Shown here: piece by piece, positions 12,601 to 30,061 of the stretch | Layout of the letters: each line of letters opens with the position of its first letter | Position numbering within the stretch: the first letter of the stretch is position 1 | Source: Patiria pectinifera | Lineage: Eukaryota; Echinodermata; Asteroidea; Valvatida; Asterinidae | Assembly: GCA_029964075.1 (NCBI GenBank) | Contig: CM057149.1 | Location: forward strand, 37,902,900-37,966,899 | Direction: 5' to 3' | Length of the DNA stretch: 64,000 bases | Translations under genes and position numbers: made by a program | The notes under the pieces: generated by a model | What the model was told of the DNA's origin: nothing | The model's input: only the letters and a program-made list of their open reading frames with translations | Database searches by the model: none

Positions 12601-15600
12601 ATCAGTGCGCGACATCGCGTAAAGCTGCAATTCAAAACAATTCGAAACATGATTTAGCAACTTTTGATTTGAAATTGAGATCCTAGAATGCTGTTTTTCA
12701 CGAAATATAAAGCTGAAGCTGAGCTGAAACTTCATCAAGTAAGTTGTTCAGTATCCTTCATTAGATTTTGAACACTTTTGTTGCTTCAAACAAACAAAAT
12801 GCACAAATTACAAATGATGGACTATAGCTTTAACCAAAGGGGCTCAACCTGTGTTCTGAATCCTCTGTGACCCATTTCGCAAAATGGTAATTAACTTCAG
12901 ACAGGATTTTAAACACAATTTTGTTACCCATAAAAACAGAGCTGAGTGCGATTTGGGCGATAATGGACTTTATGACAATCATGATCAGTATTAAAGTAAA
13001 GTTGTCCAATTTCAATTCATATGTCAAAACTTACACCACTATGAAAGTTACACAGGTTGGGTCAATGATGTTGACATATTAAAAGAATACTGATTTTCAT
13101 TGTCAGAATCTCTGATATCAGAGACAATATCATGACTGATATCAATATGTCAGACTCTTCGTACAAAGCGCCCTCTTTCAGGACAGGTATTATTATTTAA
13201 ATTAAGTGACAATGAGGATTTCGGAGGATTGAAGGTGCATCCTAAAAAAAAGGGATTTAGGGTTAAAAAAAAGTACTGATTTCATTGTCAAAATCTCTGA
13301 CATAAGAGGCAATATTTTGACTTATATAGACAATAAGACGCCTTGTACAAAATGCTCTCTTTTAGGACAGGTTTTATCACTCCAATTATATGACAATGAG
13401 AGTGTTAACTCATTCACATCACAGGGACACAAAGACCCATTGGGGGCGCTCTGTGCTAAGAGTCTACTGGCTTGGAGCATACCTTTTTGACCTTGACTCC
13501 ATCTTTGGTCGTCTGTTTGGTGACAAGATTGTAGCCAATCATCTGGGCTACCAGGGGTAATAGATCATCAGGGCTGAAATATGATCAAGACTTTAATTAT
13601 AAAGACTTAAATGATAATGACTTCAGTGATGAAGACTTCAATTAGAAAATTGAGGGCATAGAATAGCAGAACAAAGGCTTCCACACTACTTGACGATGTA
13701 AATCTCCATTAGTCCTAACCTTCCAAAATCCTCCCAAATCCTCTTTGCCAAATGGAGGATTTCGCAGGAATGAGGCCACATAGCAAAAGTGTGTGGCTGA
13801 TTTGGAGGATGCACTGTGTCATGGTCTTAGGCCAGACCTTGTGTTGTTTATGCTCAGCTGTTCTCAAATTTAGGCCTAGATTATACTTGAAATCCTCCAC
13901 ACTGCTCCAGGACGTCACTGGCTCTGCCTCAACAAATTGACAGTGGTTGCCGAAGGATTTTGCAGGATTGAGGCAGTGACACCCCTCCAAGGACCACATT
14001 CAAGAAATAACGGAGGATTTTGGAGGATTGAGGCTGTAGGCTACTTTTACATGGATGCAGTTGGAGGATTTTGCAGGATTGAGGCATAAACAACACAAGG
14101 TCTGGCCTAAGACCTTGACACAGTGCATCCTCCATCCTTTGGAAAAATGCCTAGGGAGTAAGGGTTAGCGAACAGATTAAATTGCTGAGTAAGTTGTAGA
14201 CTTTCAGTTGGTTTCAGCTTCCCTGTGTTAAAAAGTAATAAAGATAGTCATGTCATCTTTACATGATCTCAAAGTGCCACTTCCATATGATTTCAATCAT
14301 GAGGGTTGAGTATTACAAGCCTCCTTGGTAGGATTTCCAACTGGGGTTTAGTATTAGGATTTAGGGACCAAAGTTTGAGTACTTTTCTATTCTTTGTACA
14401 CCTCACTTTTTGGTCAGATGAACTCCTCCCTTTAAGCCGCTGGAGAATACGCCTTTGCCCCGCCCTCCTGCCAGGATCTGAGCTTTTAATACAATCTCCT
14501 TAGCATCTGCACCGAATATTCAAAGGGAAGAGAAAATGGAGAAATTGTTAACTGCCCGCGATTCTTGTCATTAAGGAATAAGGACATTATCTGCCAATGG
14601 ACTATGATGACAAAATGAGATTTTATAGAGTTGCGAATTTCTATACGCCCAAGGACAATGCTTTGTGTTTCCCTTTGTCCCCATAATATAACACTCTCCC
14701 ATAGACTAAGCACATAACCGTACGCCCGAGGACCGTTTTCAACAAAAGACCCAATGCTCGAGGACTGAAAAGATCATTTGTTCTCCCTTTGTGTGTCTGT
14801 TCTCTATCGTTAAGTCGTACATACACCACCACTGGTGGATATCTGTATCTGTTAGGCCAAAAAAAAAAATAGTCGGTCTCTGTTCAGACCGAAGTTCCGG
14901 AATTGATGCGGCGACGTGTTTTTTTTTTTTTGGGTGGCTTTTTTTTTTTTCAAGCTTGTATTGTACAGACAAGGTGGGTACTATTTTGCTTTTTTGTGTC
15001 CTCATTATACATTGGTGTCCTCCATAATTTGCCTTGGTCCCTTTATCATTTGCCTTGGTGCAATTACCCCATTCCTTGGTGCTCCTTGGTACAAAAATTT
15101 GAGGAGGCGCGGCAATAGAGGGCGCTGTTGTAGCTTAAGTGTTAATTTGAAGAAAAAAAAAGGTTGACGCCTATGATTAAAATCGACGTGCGTGCTGACC
15201 AGAGACCGTGTATTTTTTTTTGTTGGCCTTAGCTTCTGTACAAACGCCTGGTGTGGCTATCGCGTACAGCCTCATAGTGTATGTATGAGGATAACTGCCA
15301 GAAACACCGGGGCGAACCCCTTCTCTTAGCGATAAGTGTTCGCTAGGTTCTTTTACGTGCATTTATACAACACACGGGACCTACGGCGTCCCATCCGAAG
15401 GACGAAGCAATAATGGTTAAGTGCCTTGCTCAAGGGCACAATTGTCCGGGCCCGGGCTTGAACCAACGCCACTGTTGCCTCTGAAACACCAGAGCATGAG
15501 TCCAGTGTTCTTAACCGCTAGGCCATCTCACCCCTATTAATGTGAAGATGCTATTAGCTTGTGCACATTTGTAAAATCCATCAAAAACTTCAAGATATGC

Positions 15601-18019
15601 GGCTATAGCAGTAATTTCCCCAACCCTTTTTGTTTAACATTTGCAATCATTATGACTTACTGAGAGCTTTGGCCGCTTTGACGGCATCCGGGGGATTGTC
15701 AGCCATCTGAAACCTCTGGACAGTGACGTCATAATCCAACATCAATTTCTTGCTCTGATACTCCTGAAGATTTAGCCATCTTGCCGGCACTACAGAGGCA
15801 GCCGCTGACTGTAAAAGGGTTTGACAATACAAGCATTGGGATAAATGTACAGTCCGTAATGCATATATTACATTACACAGTCAAATTGAAATTACAGACA
15901 TAAACACTGATCTTGGGGTGGGGGGATAATAATTAATTAATAACATTTAACATTTGGGATGGGGGGGTGGTGGGATGGGGTGGGCGGATGGGGTAGGGGA
16001 TGTGGCGGGGTCACTTTTTTGTAGGGGGGGTGCCGATGGCGATATCTAAATTAAAAGTGTTAAAAGGCAAAGTTTTAAACCCATTTTTTTTCAAAAAAAA
16101 TTTTTCAATTTTTTTTTCAAAAATTCAAACAGCTGTGAGCCTGGATATGTCTTCCTCTCCCTAGACACAAAAAGTGGCTTTTAAAACCCTTTAAAAGCTA
16201 AAAAGGTGTATTTAGATTTGATAGAAGTCTGCTTTAGGCTGAGAAAGTAATTTTTGAATGATAAAGAACACCCTTGACTCTAACTTGATCAAATCTAAAA
16301 AGGGGCCCTACACTACACAATCCTCTAATGTTCTTGATTACTACTGTAGAGCTATATTTAATTATATAAAATATATATAAATCGGCAATAATTTCAATAG
16401 TTAATTGATTTTCGGCTCCCTAGCAACGGGACCATCCGCACACAGGCCGTATGTGGCACTGTGACTCAATATAAAGAGGTAGTCCAGTATTTGAGTCACA
16501 TTTATGGGACTAAGAAAAAGATGCACCTAGCAGGCATCACTTAATGCATTCAATGGAAAGATTCCCATATCTGGCCATCAATTTTTTTTCCCTTAAATGA
16601 TTCACCATCAGCCATCAGAGAGTGATAATATGTCCGAAAATAAAAAGTCAAAAATTAGCAGTGACAAATTTTGAATTTTTGCTGAGAAAACGCTTAGAAA
16701 TTTTCAGACCAGTATCATAGAGTGTGTGCACACTGCACAGGGTGAAAAGTGAGGGTACTTCACTGTTGTTTTAACAGCGCCAGTCAACCCCCCCCCCCCC
16801 TTCCCGCCAAAGTGCCCATTCATTGTTTTTTTTTATAGTGGACATGCCGGAGGTAATGCCGGCAAGCTAACATTTACTAAAGGTTTGTCGGCGGCAATCC
16901 AAATCAACAGAGGCCACTGTACTCTTTAAGATAGGGCTGAATTATAAGATATATTAAATTACAACCAACAGTTGGTGTAGCACACTTGGTCTAGTTTTTA
17001 GTGGATAAGCATTGATCTCATGAGCGGGAAGACCCAGGTTCGATCCCGATCCCCGCTGGCGACATTTTTAAGGTGTTTTTTTTCCCATCCCCAAACAATA
17101 AGAATATTCTTCTTTTAATAGGCCTAGGCCGATGTCTCAAACATATTATTGCAGAGTATTACATTTTCTTTTTCAGATTTGTGGCTCTGGAGTATTTTTT
17201 TAAAGGGAAATAAAGTCCGAAATTGAAAAATGGTCTGAGTGATTCCAATCTTGTCAATCTTGTGAAGTTACAACAATAATATTGGCATGGATCCAGACTA
17301 AAATTTGTCACCGGAAAATGTCTAAGTACAAAAAAATAGTAACTGCACATGTTCAGTGCATCTCCGGCAAGCTAACGTTTAAGCCTAGGTTTGCCGTCTC
17401 CGGCAAAATATCCATTCCTTTTTTTTTTTCGCAGTGGCTATTGCTACGGCAGCCGTAACGCATTTCCCATTTTCTATCGTTACGGTAGACTGCAACTTTT
17501 ATTAAAACATGACAAGAAAATATAAAATAAGAAGAAAAAAAGTGAATTTGAACTTTATGAAATTCGGACTTTATTTCCCTTTTTAAAAAAATCCTCCAAA
17601 GCCTCAGGTTAGAAAAAGAAAAAAATTCGAGTGCAAAACTGAAATTCGAACCCGCAACCTCGCGGTGCAAAATCCTACCCTCTACCGCCTGAGCTGTCGC
17701 ACTGCTCGCTGCAAAGCGTGGAAACAAATAATTATATACCTGCGTGCGTATCAAAAAAGTATCGTAGAGGGCGCTAAACAACGACTGCCGTAACGATAGC
17801 CACTTCGGTTTTTTTACCAGTTTTAATCACAAAAACAAAATTGAGTAAGTATTGGCATGAAAATACCCCTAGCATTTTGAAAGCACACAAACTCCTAACA
17901 GCGAGAATTAGTAATGAAATGGTTATGCATATGTCAAGAACTACCTGTTTCTGGAGGAGTGGCAGGGTCACAAATCCCGGCGAAATTCTTTGTAAAACTC
18001 GCGAAATGGAGGCGGCCAT
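6575..18019 (-). CDS. SUCLG2: Succinyl-CoA ligase [GDP-forming] beta subunit, mitochondrial (complete, 10 exons)
   Basis: Exons (minus): 18019-17945, 15808-15661, 14506-14407, 13573-13483, 12291-12139, 11657-11471, 10709-10548, 9567-9425, 7775-7655, 6687-6575. All phases join, giving 1293 nt, 430 residues plus stop; human SUCLG2 has 432. The protein is the nucleotide-binding subunit of the TCA-cycle enzyme that converts succinyl-CoA to succinate with GTP formation in the matrix. Visible: basic N-terminal targeting peptide (1-25), [14 protein letters not shown] at the mature start, ATP-grasp loop GGRGKG (88-93), metal ligands expected at N242 and D256 (NPFGETP and [10 protein letters not shown], spaced as in E. 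coli SucC), [10 protein letters not shown] (306-315) and NIFGGI (360-365) of the ligase domain. NPFGETP and FAMDDKSE mark the GTP form rather than SUCLA2. Several introns carry MITEs or SINEs. Confidence 0.96.
6958..7261. mobile_element. Foldback MITE in SUCLG2 intron 9
   Basis: Left arm 6958-7003 (GGCCAAGTTCGCGCAAGGAC, then TTGACCAATGGTTAACTAA) is an imperfect inverted repeat of the right arm at about 7210-7261. About 300 bp, no coding potential. The rest of this intron (6688-7654) shows nothing recognisable. Confidence 0.55.
7655..7775 (-). CDS. SUCLG2: SUCLG2 exon 9
   Basis: 121 nt, acceptor ATTTCCAG, donor GTGAGA. Encodes [20 protein letters not shown] and [12 protein letters not shown] is the conserved glycine pair near the phospho-histidine site of the partner subunit. 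Confidence 0.95.
8919..9138. mobile_element. Possible TTAA MITE in SUCLG2 intron 8
   Basis: TTAACCCCTTAAGGAC on the left and CATGGGGTTAA on the right enclose 220 bp. TTAA plus CCCC termini suggest a piggyBac-type MITE, but the terminal match is short. Elsewhere in this intron (7776-9424) only a poly-C tract near 8831-8843 stands out. Confidence 0.4.
9425..9567 (-). CDS. SUCLG2: SUCLG2 exon 8 (ligase domain start)
   Basis: 143 nt, acceptor CTTTTTTCTCAG, donor GTAAGC. Encodes [19 protein letters not shown] and [10 protein letters not shown], the CoA-ligase domain. Confidence 0.95.
9568..10547. other. SUCLG2 intron 7, no feature recognised
   Basis: AT-rich intron with scattered AAGTC/AAGTCATC words near 10330-10410 that resemble the nearby minisatellite. 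No exon, element end or RNA gene could be supported. Confidence 0.4.
10548..10709 (-). CDS. SUCLG2: SUCLG2 exon 7
   Basis: 162 nt, acceptor CTTCGTAG, donor GTACGG. Encodes [18 protein letters not shown], then [10 protein letters not shown], typical of the GTP-specific isoform. Confidence 0.96.
10830..10975. repeat. Minisatellite, CACAAGATGAA-type units
   Basis: About a dozen imperfect 10-12-bp units (CACAAGCTGAT, CACAAGATGTT, CACAAGTCGAT, CACAAGATGAA). The complement resembles the ACTTGTGATGG array at 23219-23612. It lies in SUCLG2 intron 6. Confidence 0.7.
11471..11657 (-). CDS. SUCLG2: SUCLG2 exon 6 (metal-binding NPFGET segment)
   Basis: 187 nt. Encodes [20 protein letters not shown] through [17 protein letters not shown]; the Asn of NPFGET is the expected Mg2+ ligand. 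Confidence 0.96.
11799..11977. mobile_element. 179-bp MITE with 15-bp perfect ends
   Basis: TAGACCATTATCATG at 11799-11813 is the exact inverse of CATGATAATGGTCTA at 11963-11977. It sits inside a short tandem tract of CACTGACTGA/GAGTCACTGA, which continues on both sides. A TA target duplication is likely. It lies in SUCLG2 intron 5. Confidence 0.75.
12139..12291 (-). CDS. SUCLG2: SUCLG2 exon 5
   Basis: 153 nt, phase 0 at both ends. Encodes [20 protein letters not shown], then [20 protein letters not shown], the ATP-grasp core with the GSPxGGxxIE signature. Confidence 0.96.
12335..12833. mobile_element. TTAA-type MITE family A, copy 3 (uninterrupted)
   Basis: 499 bp with ends TTAAAGCCCGAGTCCATCAT and ATGATGGACTATAGCTTTAA. 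It is the intact reference for the copy split by element B at 1628-4621, in the opposite orientation. It lies in SUCLG2 intron 4. Confidence 0.8.
13483..13573 (-). CDS. SUCLG2: SUCLG2 exon 4
   Basis: 91 nt, acceptor ATATTTCAG, donor GTATGC. Encodes [20 protein letters not shown], which aligns with MIGYNLATKQTPKEGV of the family. Confidence 0.95.
13710..14170. mobile_element. Foldback element with GGAGGATTTTGCAGGATTGAGG repeats
   Basis: Segment 13810-13855 (GGAGGATGCACTGTGTCATG, then GGCCAGACCTTGTGTTGTTT) is inverted at about 14070-14125. Between them, a GGAGGATTTTGCAGGATTG motif recurs in both orientations. It lies in SUCLG2 intron 3, just upstream of exon 4. Confidence 0.65.
14407..14506 (-). 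CDS. SUCLG2: SUCLG2 exon 3 (glycine-rich nucleotide loop)
   Basis: 100 nt, acceptor TTCGGTGCAG, donor GTGAGG. Encodes [20 protein letters not shown] and [10 protein letters not shown]. Confidence 0.95.
15213..15534 (-). mobile_element. tRNA-derived SINE
   Basis: On the minus strand a tRNA-Leu/Ser-like head starts GGGGTGAGATGGCCTAGCGG (A box) and has a B-box-like GGTTCAAGCCC (15464-15454). A body with TTGAGCAAGGCACTTAACC and GTAAAAGAACCTAGCG follows, ending in an A-run (plus-strand T-run 15213-15221). It lies in SUCLG2 intron 2. A similar 'AAGGCACTTAACC' core occurs in SINEs of several animal groups. Confidence 0.75.
15661..15808 (-). CDS. SUCLG2: SUCLG2 exon 2 (start of mature protein)
   Basis: 148 nt, acceptor CCCTTTTACAG, donor GTAAGT. 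Encodes [15 protein letters not shown], the conserved mature N-terminus, and [20 protein letters not shown]. Confidence 0.95.
16978..17060 (+). mobile_element. tRNA-like SINE head or tRNA pseudogene
   Basis: TAGCACACTTGGTCTAGTTT with an interrupted A box, GTGGATAAGC, and a good B box GGTTCGATCCC at 17037-17047. The tRNA fold is incomplete, so this is a tRNA-derived repeat rather than a functional tRNA. It lies in SUCLG2 intron 1. Confidence 0.5.
17433..17804. mobile_element. Foldback element with internal tRNA-like SINE
   Basis: The ends AGTGGCTATTGCTACGGCAG and CTGCCGTAACGATAGCCACT are inverted repeats. Inside, the minus strand has an A box (ACAGCTCAGGCGGTAGAGGG) and a B box (GGGTTCGAATTT, 17653-17642). 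It is a Pol III-type SINE caught inside, or forming part of, a foldback element. It lies in SUCLG2 intron 1. Confidence 0.6.
17945..18019 (-). CDS. SUCLG2: SUCLG2 exon 1 (mitochondrial targeting peptide)
   Basis: 75 nt, 25 codons, ATG in context CCAACATGG to a GTAGTT donor, phase 0. It encodes [20 protein letters not shown] and onward: Arg/Ser/hydrophobic and free of acids, as expected for a matrix presequence. Confidence 0.88.
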
Positions 18020-19605
18020 GTTGGGATGTTGGCAACTAGTCAGTTGCCTTGTCATTTTGTAGTACATAAAATGCACACCTCGAAAAGGGTGCAAGACCAA
18101 TAGTGTTTGGGAAAAGTACGATGGCCTACAGTGGACCTCGTTGTCACGTTTATAACAGGTCATTGATATCTCATCCCATCTCATGACACAGATTATATTA
18201 TGAGAACAGATTCATCCCCTCTTAAAATCAAAAGGGTACCAAACTCTCCTGTAAATCGTTGCATCTTTAACTTCTTTAATTGTTTATGTACATCATTAAT
18301 AAACAACAAATTTACTTGGACTCTATAAAGAATGAAAACTTATGACTCTGCAATCCTCTTTTGCAACAATGAATGCTAAGCCTTTTATTTCTGTAAACCA
18401 TCAGTCACTTCAATATAATTTCTAATAATTCACATCTTAAGGTTCAGAAGCACAACGCAGTAGCATTTTCAATACTTGCTTATTTGCCAATTCTTCTTCT
18501 GATGATTATTTATTCTTATGATTAATATTATTAGACCCTCATTGCAGAGTCCAATTTCTCGAAATTTTTCTCCTGAACTCCATGTTCCTAAACTCAGCAA
18601 ATTTGAACAACCAGGCACAAAAATGTACAGCAACAAAGTCAGGATATAGGCAAACTGTTAATACGTACTGAGGGAGAATAATGGTCAAAAGGTGGCCTCA
18701 TGACCTCAAATCAAAACAACTACCGAGTCTAGCAAGATGATCAATGTTGTTTTTTGTTCAAGTGAATAATGTGTACTTGGATGTACCAGCACTTTTTCAC
18801 AGGTCTTATTAGTACAAGGTTATTGCAAAATCTTTAGTGTCGACAACTGTCAAATAAAAACTGTCTCTTAAAACACATTAGACGCTACATGACATTGAAT
18901 TTATAAAAAAAGAAAAGGTTATAATTATTAATGAAGAATGCAAGGCATTTTACAATATCACATGTTTTTGAGAGAATTCTCCGAATTATCAGTGTGGCAA
19001 GCATAAGATATAGAGAGATTATTGTTTTCATTTATAGTTTTGCGTATTTCATAAATGAGTACCAAATACAATGGCACATACAATGGAGCTGATATGTATA
19101 TGTACAGCATTTTCTGTACCCTGGTTGGAAGTAGAAATTGAATACAATGTGCACATTTGACTGGCAACACTGACACATGTTAATTACAACGATCGGAGCG
19201 TATTGATCGCAGCGTCAAGTTCCACAACCAACCGGTTCTTTTCAGAACCACACATCTTCTCAAAAGATATTCTTTCACATGGTGTAACCGCAAACCCTCA
19301 CTAGTCTACACTACCACCATGCAAAGTTTCACATCTTCATGTTAATTTAGCAATTAATTTGTTGTTCTTTTGACAATTCTTTTTTTGTTGGCAAAGTATC
19401 CCTCATGAAAAAGGGCCATAAAGTCACAAATTTTACAGCAAGCACATTGAAGCTAACGCATTCACACAAGTATTTTACAAAATCCACAAAAGAATTCTTT
19501 AAATCATAGTCATGGAAGTACCGTGTTTTCCTATTAAGCTGAAATTAAAATTAATTTTTTAAAAAGGCAAGCCTAGTGAATTTGGTCCCAGAGTGCACAA
19601 AATTC

Positions 19606-19972
19606 AATAAGCCATTTGCGAAGTAACATCATCTGGTACCCTGACTTGCTCGCATGCTTGGCTTATTTTAACTTTGAATTCTCCAGACCAAAAGAGACTG
19701 TTGCTATATCACATGATTCGGGGCAAACCTTATGCTAGCAACCCCCAGCTCCGGCATGGTCCATTCTCACCCATTGTGAACAATGTATTGGTGCTGAGTG
19801 TCTCTTACTTTACTATGCAAGAGCTTGCCCCGAATCATGTGATATAGCAACAGTGTCTTTGGTCTGGAGAATTCCAAGTTAAAACGTGCCACGCATTATC
19901 AGCAAGTCAGTGTACCAGATGTTATTCAAATTTAACTCGCAAAGGGTATAGGTTATTCGTAAATGGCTTGTT
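19606..19972. mobile_element. Palindromic MITE family C, copy 1
   Basis: Ends AATAAGCCATTTGCG and AAATGGCTTGTT. An inner inverted pair is formed by TTCTCCAGACCAAAAGAGAC with TATATCACATGATTCGGGGC, repeated in reverse at about 19820-19877. The centre carries CAACCCCCAGCTCCGGCATG. The family is shared with 22833-23218. Confidence 0.8.
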
Positions 19973-21676
19973 GGTTCAGAATGGCTATTCCCTGGAAGTC
20001 TTCTCATGCACCTGAATATACAATGGGCCGGATTTAGCCCATTCATGGGCATTATTGGGTTATCCTATACAACAGCACTGCCAGACTCACAGGTGATAGC
20101 CTGTCAGCCAGACAAAGACCACACTGGCCCTCTGGGAAAGAGTTCCATACTGGGCCGCCACTCACATTCCATAATATGACCTGAAAAGTACCAAAAGTTG
20201 TAAATCTAATGAAGAAATTTATTTAAGGAGTGCACAAATTCTTAAAATACTTTTGACTTTTTCTGTCATGGCTCATACACTAAGTGCAGGAGGTCTGAGT
20301 GGAGGCCCAGTATGGAATTCTTTCTGCCCTCTGGGCTCTGGGACCAGCACAAACAAAAAGGAATTCAAATCAAGAATCGTTGTATCAAAAATGGTAACAT
20401 CAACAATGAAACCTAAATTCTATACATGTACATGTTTTCAGTCAAATCCATTGTAAAACAAGACCATAAAAGCATCTAAAAAAACAAAACAATGAAAATA
20501 TACATTAAAGTGGTGCTCACCAAAAAGAAGAACACTGCAAAACCATAAACACACTGTCTACATTTCCATTATCATAAGTGTGCATTTACCAAATTGACGC
20601 AAATGCAATGCTTAAAAACACATCTGAATCTACAAGATACTTAACACCTTTCCAGACAAGTAGTACAAATGTTGGCCAAGGTAATAATCTTTTTGGACGT
20701 CATACATACGGCAGTAGGCTTTATTCATGAGTCGGCCATATTAAATTGAAAGCGAGGTAAAATGTTCATTTTTGAATAGAAATGCAAGCCATGAAATAAA
20801 GTTAATGATAAATTAATACCAGTCTGCTCTGATGAATAATTTATAAATTGTGAGTAAACATACCCTAATGTTTTAAGCCAATTTGAAAAAAAATAATTTA
20901 AAGTGAGGCTTGGAAAGCAAAAATAGTCTGGCACCACCCCATTCAACCCTTTACAGTATTGATTTGAGAGTAGGTTTTTCAGGGTGGAACACCCACAAAA
21001 TATAAACACACCAACTTGTAAACACTCTACACACAAACGCGTAATATGTCAGCTTTGGTCAGTAAAATAGAATCCTTAATCTGGCTACACTTATCTTTAA
21101 TAAAAATCTAACCCAAAAAAATGTGATTTCTTTAGGAAAAACATGCATATTTTCCTTGAATTTACCTCCTATCTATGAAGCATCTTACAAAATAATGTAA
21201 AATTAATGTCATATTAGGTATCTAAAATACAACAAAAATGCAAAACCTTGTTTGTTTCATATTGCTCAGTACTCGAGTATTAGAAAGCTTTAATATTCAA
21301 TATACGTATATACCAAATCATAACATATAGCAAAATGTTCAATATATAATAATACACAAACATGTATATCAATACATCGTAATATATCATAATATATACC
21401 AAAATACCAGAAGAAATATTACTGCGGAATCTAGCACGACTACAACTACAAGCTTTTAGCATTGAATTTGATACGCAATATCTAGGCCGGGAAGACCTCA
21501 CCAACTCGTTGCCTTGTAAAATTACAGCGCTCAAGCTCCACAGAACCATGAATTTCATGTTCCACACAACTGCTATAATCACAAGGAGCATTGCAATTGC
21601 TCCCAACATGTTTACATTCTTTGCATACTTGCAAGCAATTAAGCTTGCCCATCCCAAATTCCATCAGAAAAAAAAA

Positions 21677-21960
21677 ACTGGTAAACATACTTGGAAAACA
21701 TACTTGGTTGAAAGATAAACTAGGGTAAAGGGGACCCTGTGAAATTATTCTGTCATTTCTTTGTAGTTTGAAGAAGAAGAAATCGAAGGCCTTTTCTTCG
21801 GTCGGTCTTAAGAGTAAAGTAGGAAAAATTTTTAGTTTAATTTTTGTTTTTACTGCAGCGCAAGCACTGCAGCATTGGCACGACGCACACGGTTGCTATA
21901 ATTGTGGATCAGTGCGCGACATCGCGCATAGCTGCAATTCAGGCCCATTTCAAAGTTACA
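21677..21960. mobile_element. MITE family A, partial copy 4
   Basis: Matches the middle of family A: TACTTGGTTGAAAGATAAAC, 'gggaccctgtgaaattatt', and GATCAGTGCGCGACATCGCG then AGCTGCAATTC. Both terminal repeats are missing. Confidence 0.6.
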
Positions 21961-22832
21961 TTCTCCATGCTATTTTCTGAGTGTCGTCCCGAGAAATGGA
22001 TTCCTTTTCTGAATTGCCATTTTTCTAGCAATACAAAAGTTATTCACTTCTGAATGAGACATTGACTGAAAAATTTGGCCCATGTTTAGTTCTTGAATTG
22101 TCACTTCACAAATTGAATTGAACTTTGGATAATTGGTGCCAGACAATAGTTCTGCCCTTGCGGGGTACACTGGTTCCTACTCTTATTCAGTATTGATAAT
22201 GTACGGACTGGGAGCCGGTCTGTCTGCAAAGCGGATCTGTTTGTGTCCAAAACAAAACCTTTCATTCAGAGGATTGCAGACGTCCAAAATGCAGGCATGC
22301 AACTGGGAATTTAGACAAAACGAGGAAATTCCAAACCACACAAGACTTTGTACAGTGTTTTTCAATTTGTAATGGCATTCATGAGAAGTAAAAAACAAGG
22401 AAATCAGCGGATCCGAGGAAAAGTTGCATGCCTGAAAATGGGGGGGGGGGGGTTAAGTTTTAGGGTTGGAATAATACAAGTTGAACATTTATTAAGAGAC
22501 AAAAATATAATTTGTTGAACACGAGAAACACAGCTCTAATGTACACCCTCTTTGCAAAATATTGTACACATCAGGTATGCAAAGGAAGCGGGAGGCCATG
22601 TTGTAATTCAGTCCACCTCAAGTCCTCATCACAAACCCATCACCAGTCATCCAGTCTCGAGTCAAGTTTCAAGTCACATGAACTGTGACAAGAGCATTCC
22701 TTTGTTGATGTTCAGTAATTGTTACTTTTGACCAGACTTGTGAATTGACTGATTTACTTGTGACTTGACTTGTAATGGACTTGACTAAAAAACAACAACA
22801 GCGTTTTGTTGGACTTGTGTGGACTTGTGAGG

Positions 22833-23218
22833 AATAAGCCATTTGCGTGTTAAATTTGAATAAAATCTGGAACGCTGACTTAATACAATTGCTTTGCACG
22901 TTTTAACCTAGCATTCTCCCGACCAAAGAGACTGTTACTATATCACGTGATTCGGGGCAAGCCTTATGCTAGCAACCCCCAGCTCCGGCATGGTCTGGTG
23001 TCTTTGTGCCATTCTCACCCATTGTGAACAATGTATTGGTGCTGAGCGTCTCTTACGTAACTATGCAAGAGCTTGCCCCGAATCATGTGATTAGCAACAG
23101 TGTCTTTGGTCTGGAGAATTCACAGTCAAAATGTGCCAAGCATTCTGAGCAAGTCATTGTACCAGACGTTTTTCAAATGTAAATCCAAAGGGTATAGGTT
23201 ACTCGCAAATGGCTTATT
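22833..23218. mobile_element. Palindromic MITE family C, copy 2
   Basis: 386 bp bounded by AATAAGCCATTTGCG and CGCAAATGGCTTATT. The centre is nearly identical to copy 1 (CTAGCAACCCCCAGCTCCGG). It is inserted in or beside a GGACTTGTGATGG tract, which continues on its right. Confidence 0.82.
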
Positions 23219-23612
23219 GTGATGGACTTGTGATGGACTTGCGAGGGACTTGTGATGGACATGTGATGGACTTGTAATGGACTTGTGAGGACTTGTGAGG
23301 ACTTGTGATGGACTTGTGATGGACTTGCGAGGGACTTGTGATGGACTTGCGAGGGACTTGTGATGGACTTGCGATGGACTTGTGAGGACTTGTGATGGAC
23401 TTGTGAGGACTTGTGATGGACTTGTGATGGACTTGTAAGAACTGTTAAGACCTGTAAGAACTTGTGATGGACTTGGTGATGGACTTGTGATGGACTTGTG
23501 ATGGACATGTGATGGACTTGTGATGGACTTGCGTGGGACTTGTGATGGACTTGCGAGGGACTTGTGATGGACTTGTGATGGACTTGTGAGGACTTGTGAT
23601 GGACTTGACTAC
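23219..23612. repeat. 12-bp minisatellite GGACTTGTGATG
   Basis: About 33 tandem units of GGACTTGTGATG/GGACTTGCGAGG type. Read on the minus strand it gives a spurious open frame of SITSPSQVHHKS repeats. It ends 36 bp below the synaptophysin-like stop codon, so it would lie in that gene's 3' UTR. Confidence 0.9.
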
Positions 23613-23647
23613 AACAGTGTAACTGCAAGGGGGCACTCCTCAGAGAT

Positions 23648-30061
<6,414 letters not shown>

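Larger units (their letters stand above)
15809..17944. other. SUCLG2 intron 1 remainder
   Basis: Apart from the tRNA-like repeats and foldback listed separately, it has G-rich runs (15913-16030), a poly-C tract (16790-16800) and AT-rich sequence. No exon is supported. Confidence 0.4.
18020..23647. other. Intergenic region between SUCLG2 5' end and synaptophysin-like 3' end
   Basis: It contains the SUCLG2 promoter side (above 18019), the MITE C copies, a partial MITE A, AT-rich simple sequence near 21290-21400, a poly-G run at 22441-22451 and the minisatellite 23219-23612. Both flanking genes are on the minus strand. No further exon is supported; 18300-19600 and 20200-21270 look featureless. 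Confidence 0.5.

Noticed and set aside
16978-17060. Functional tRNA gene
   Set aside because: The B box is good, but the A box is interrupted and the acceptor and anticodon stems do not pair; it is kept as a tRNA-derived repeat.
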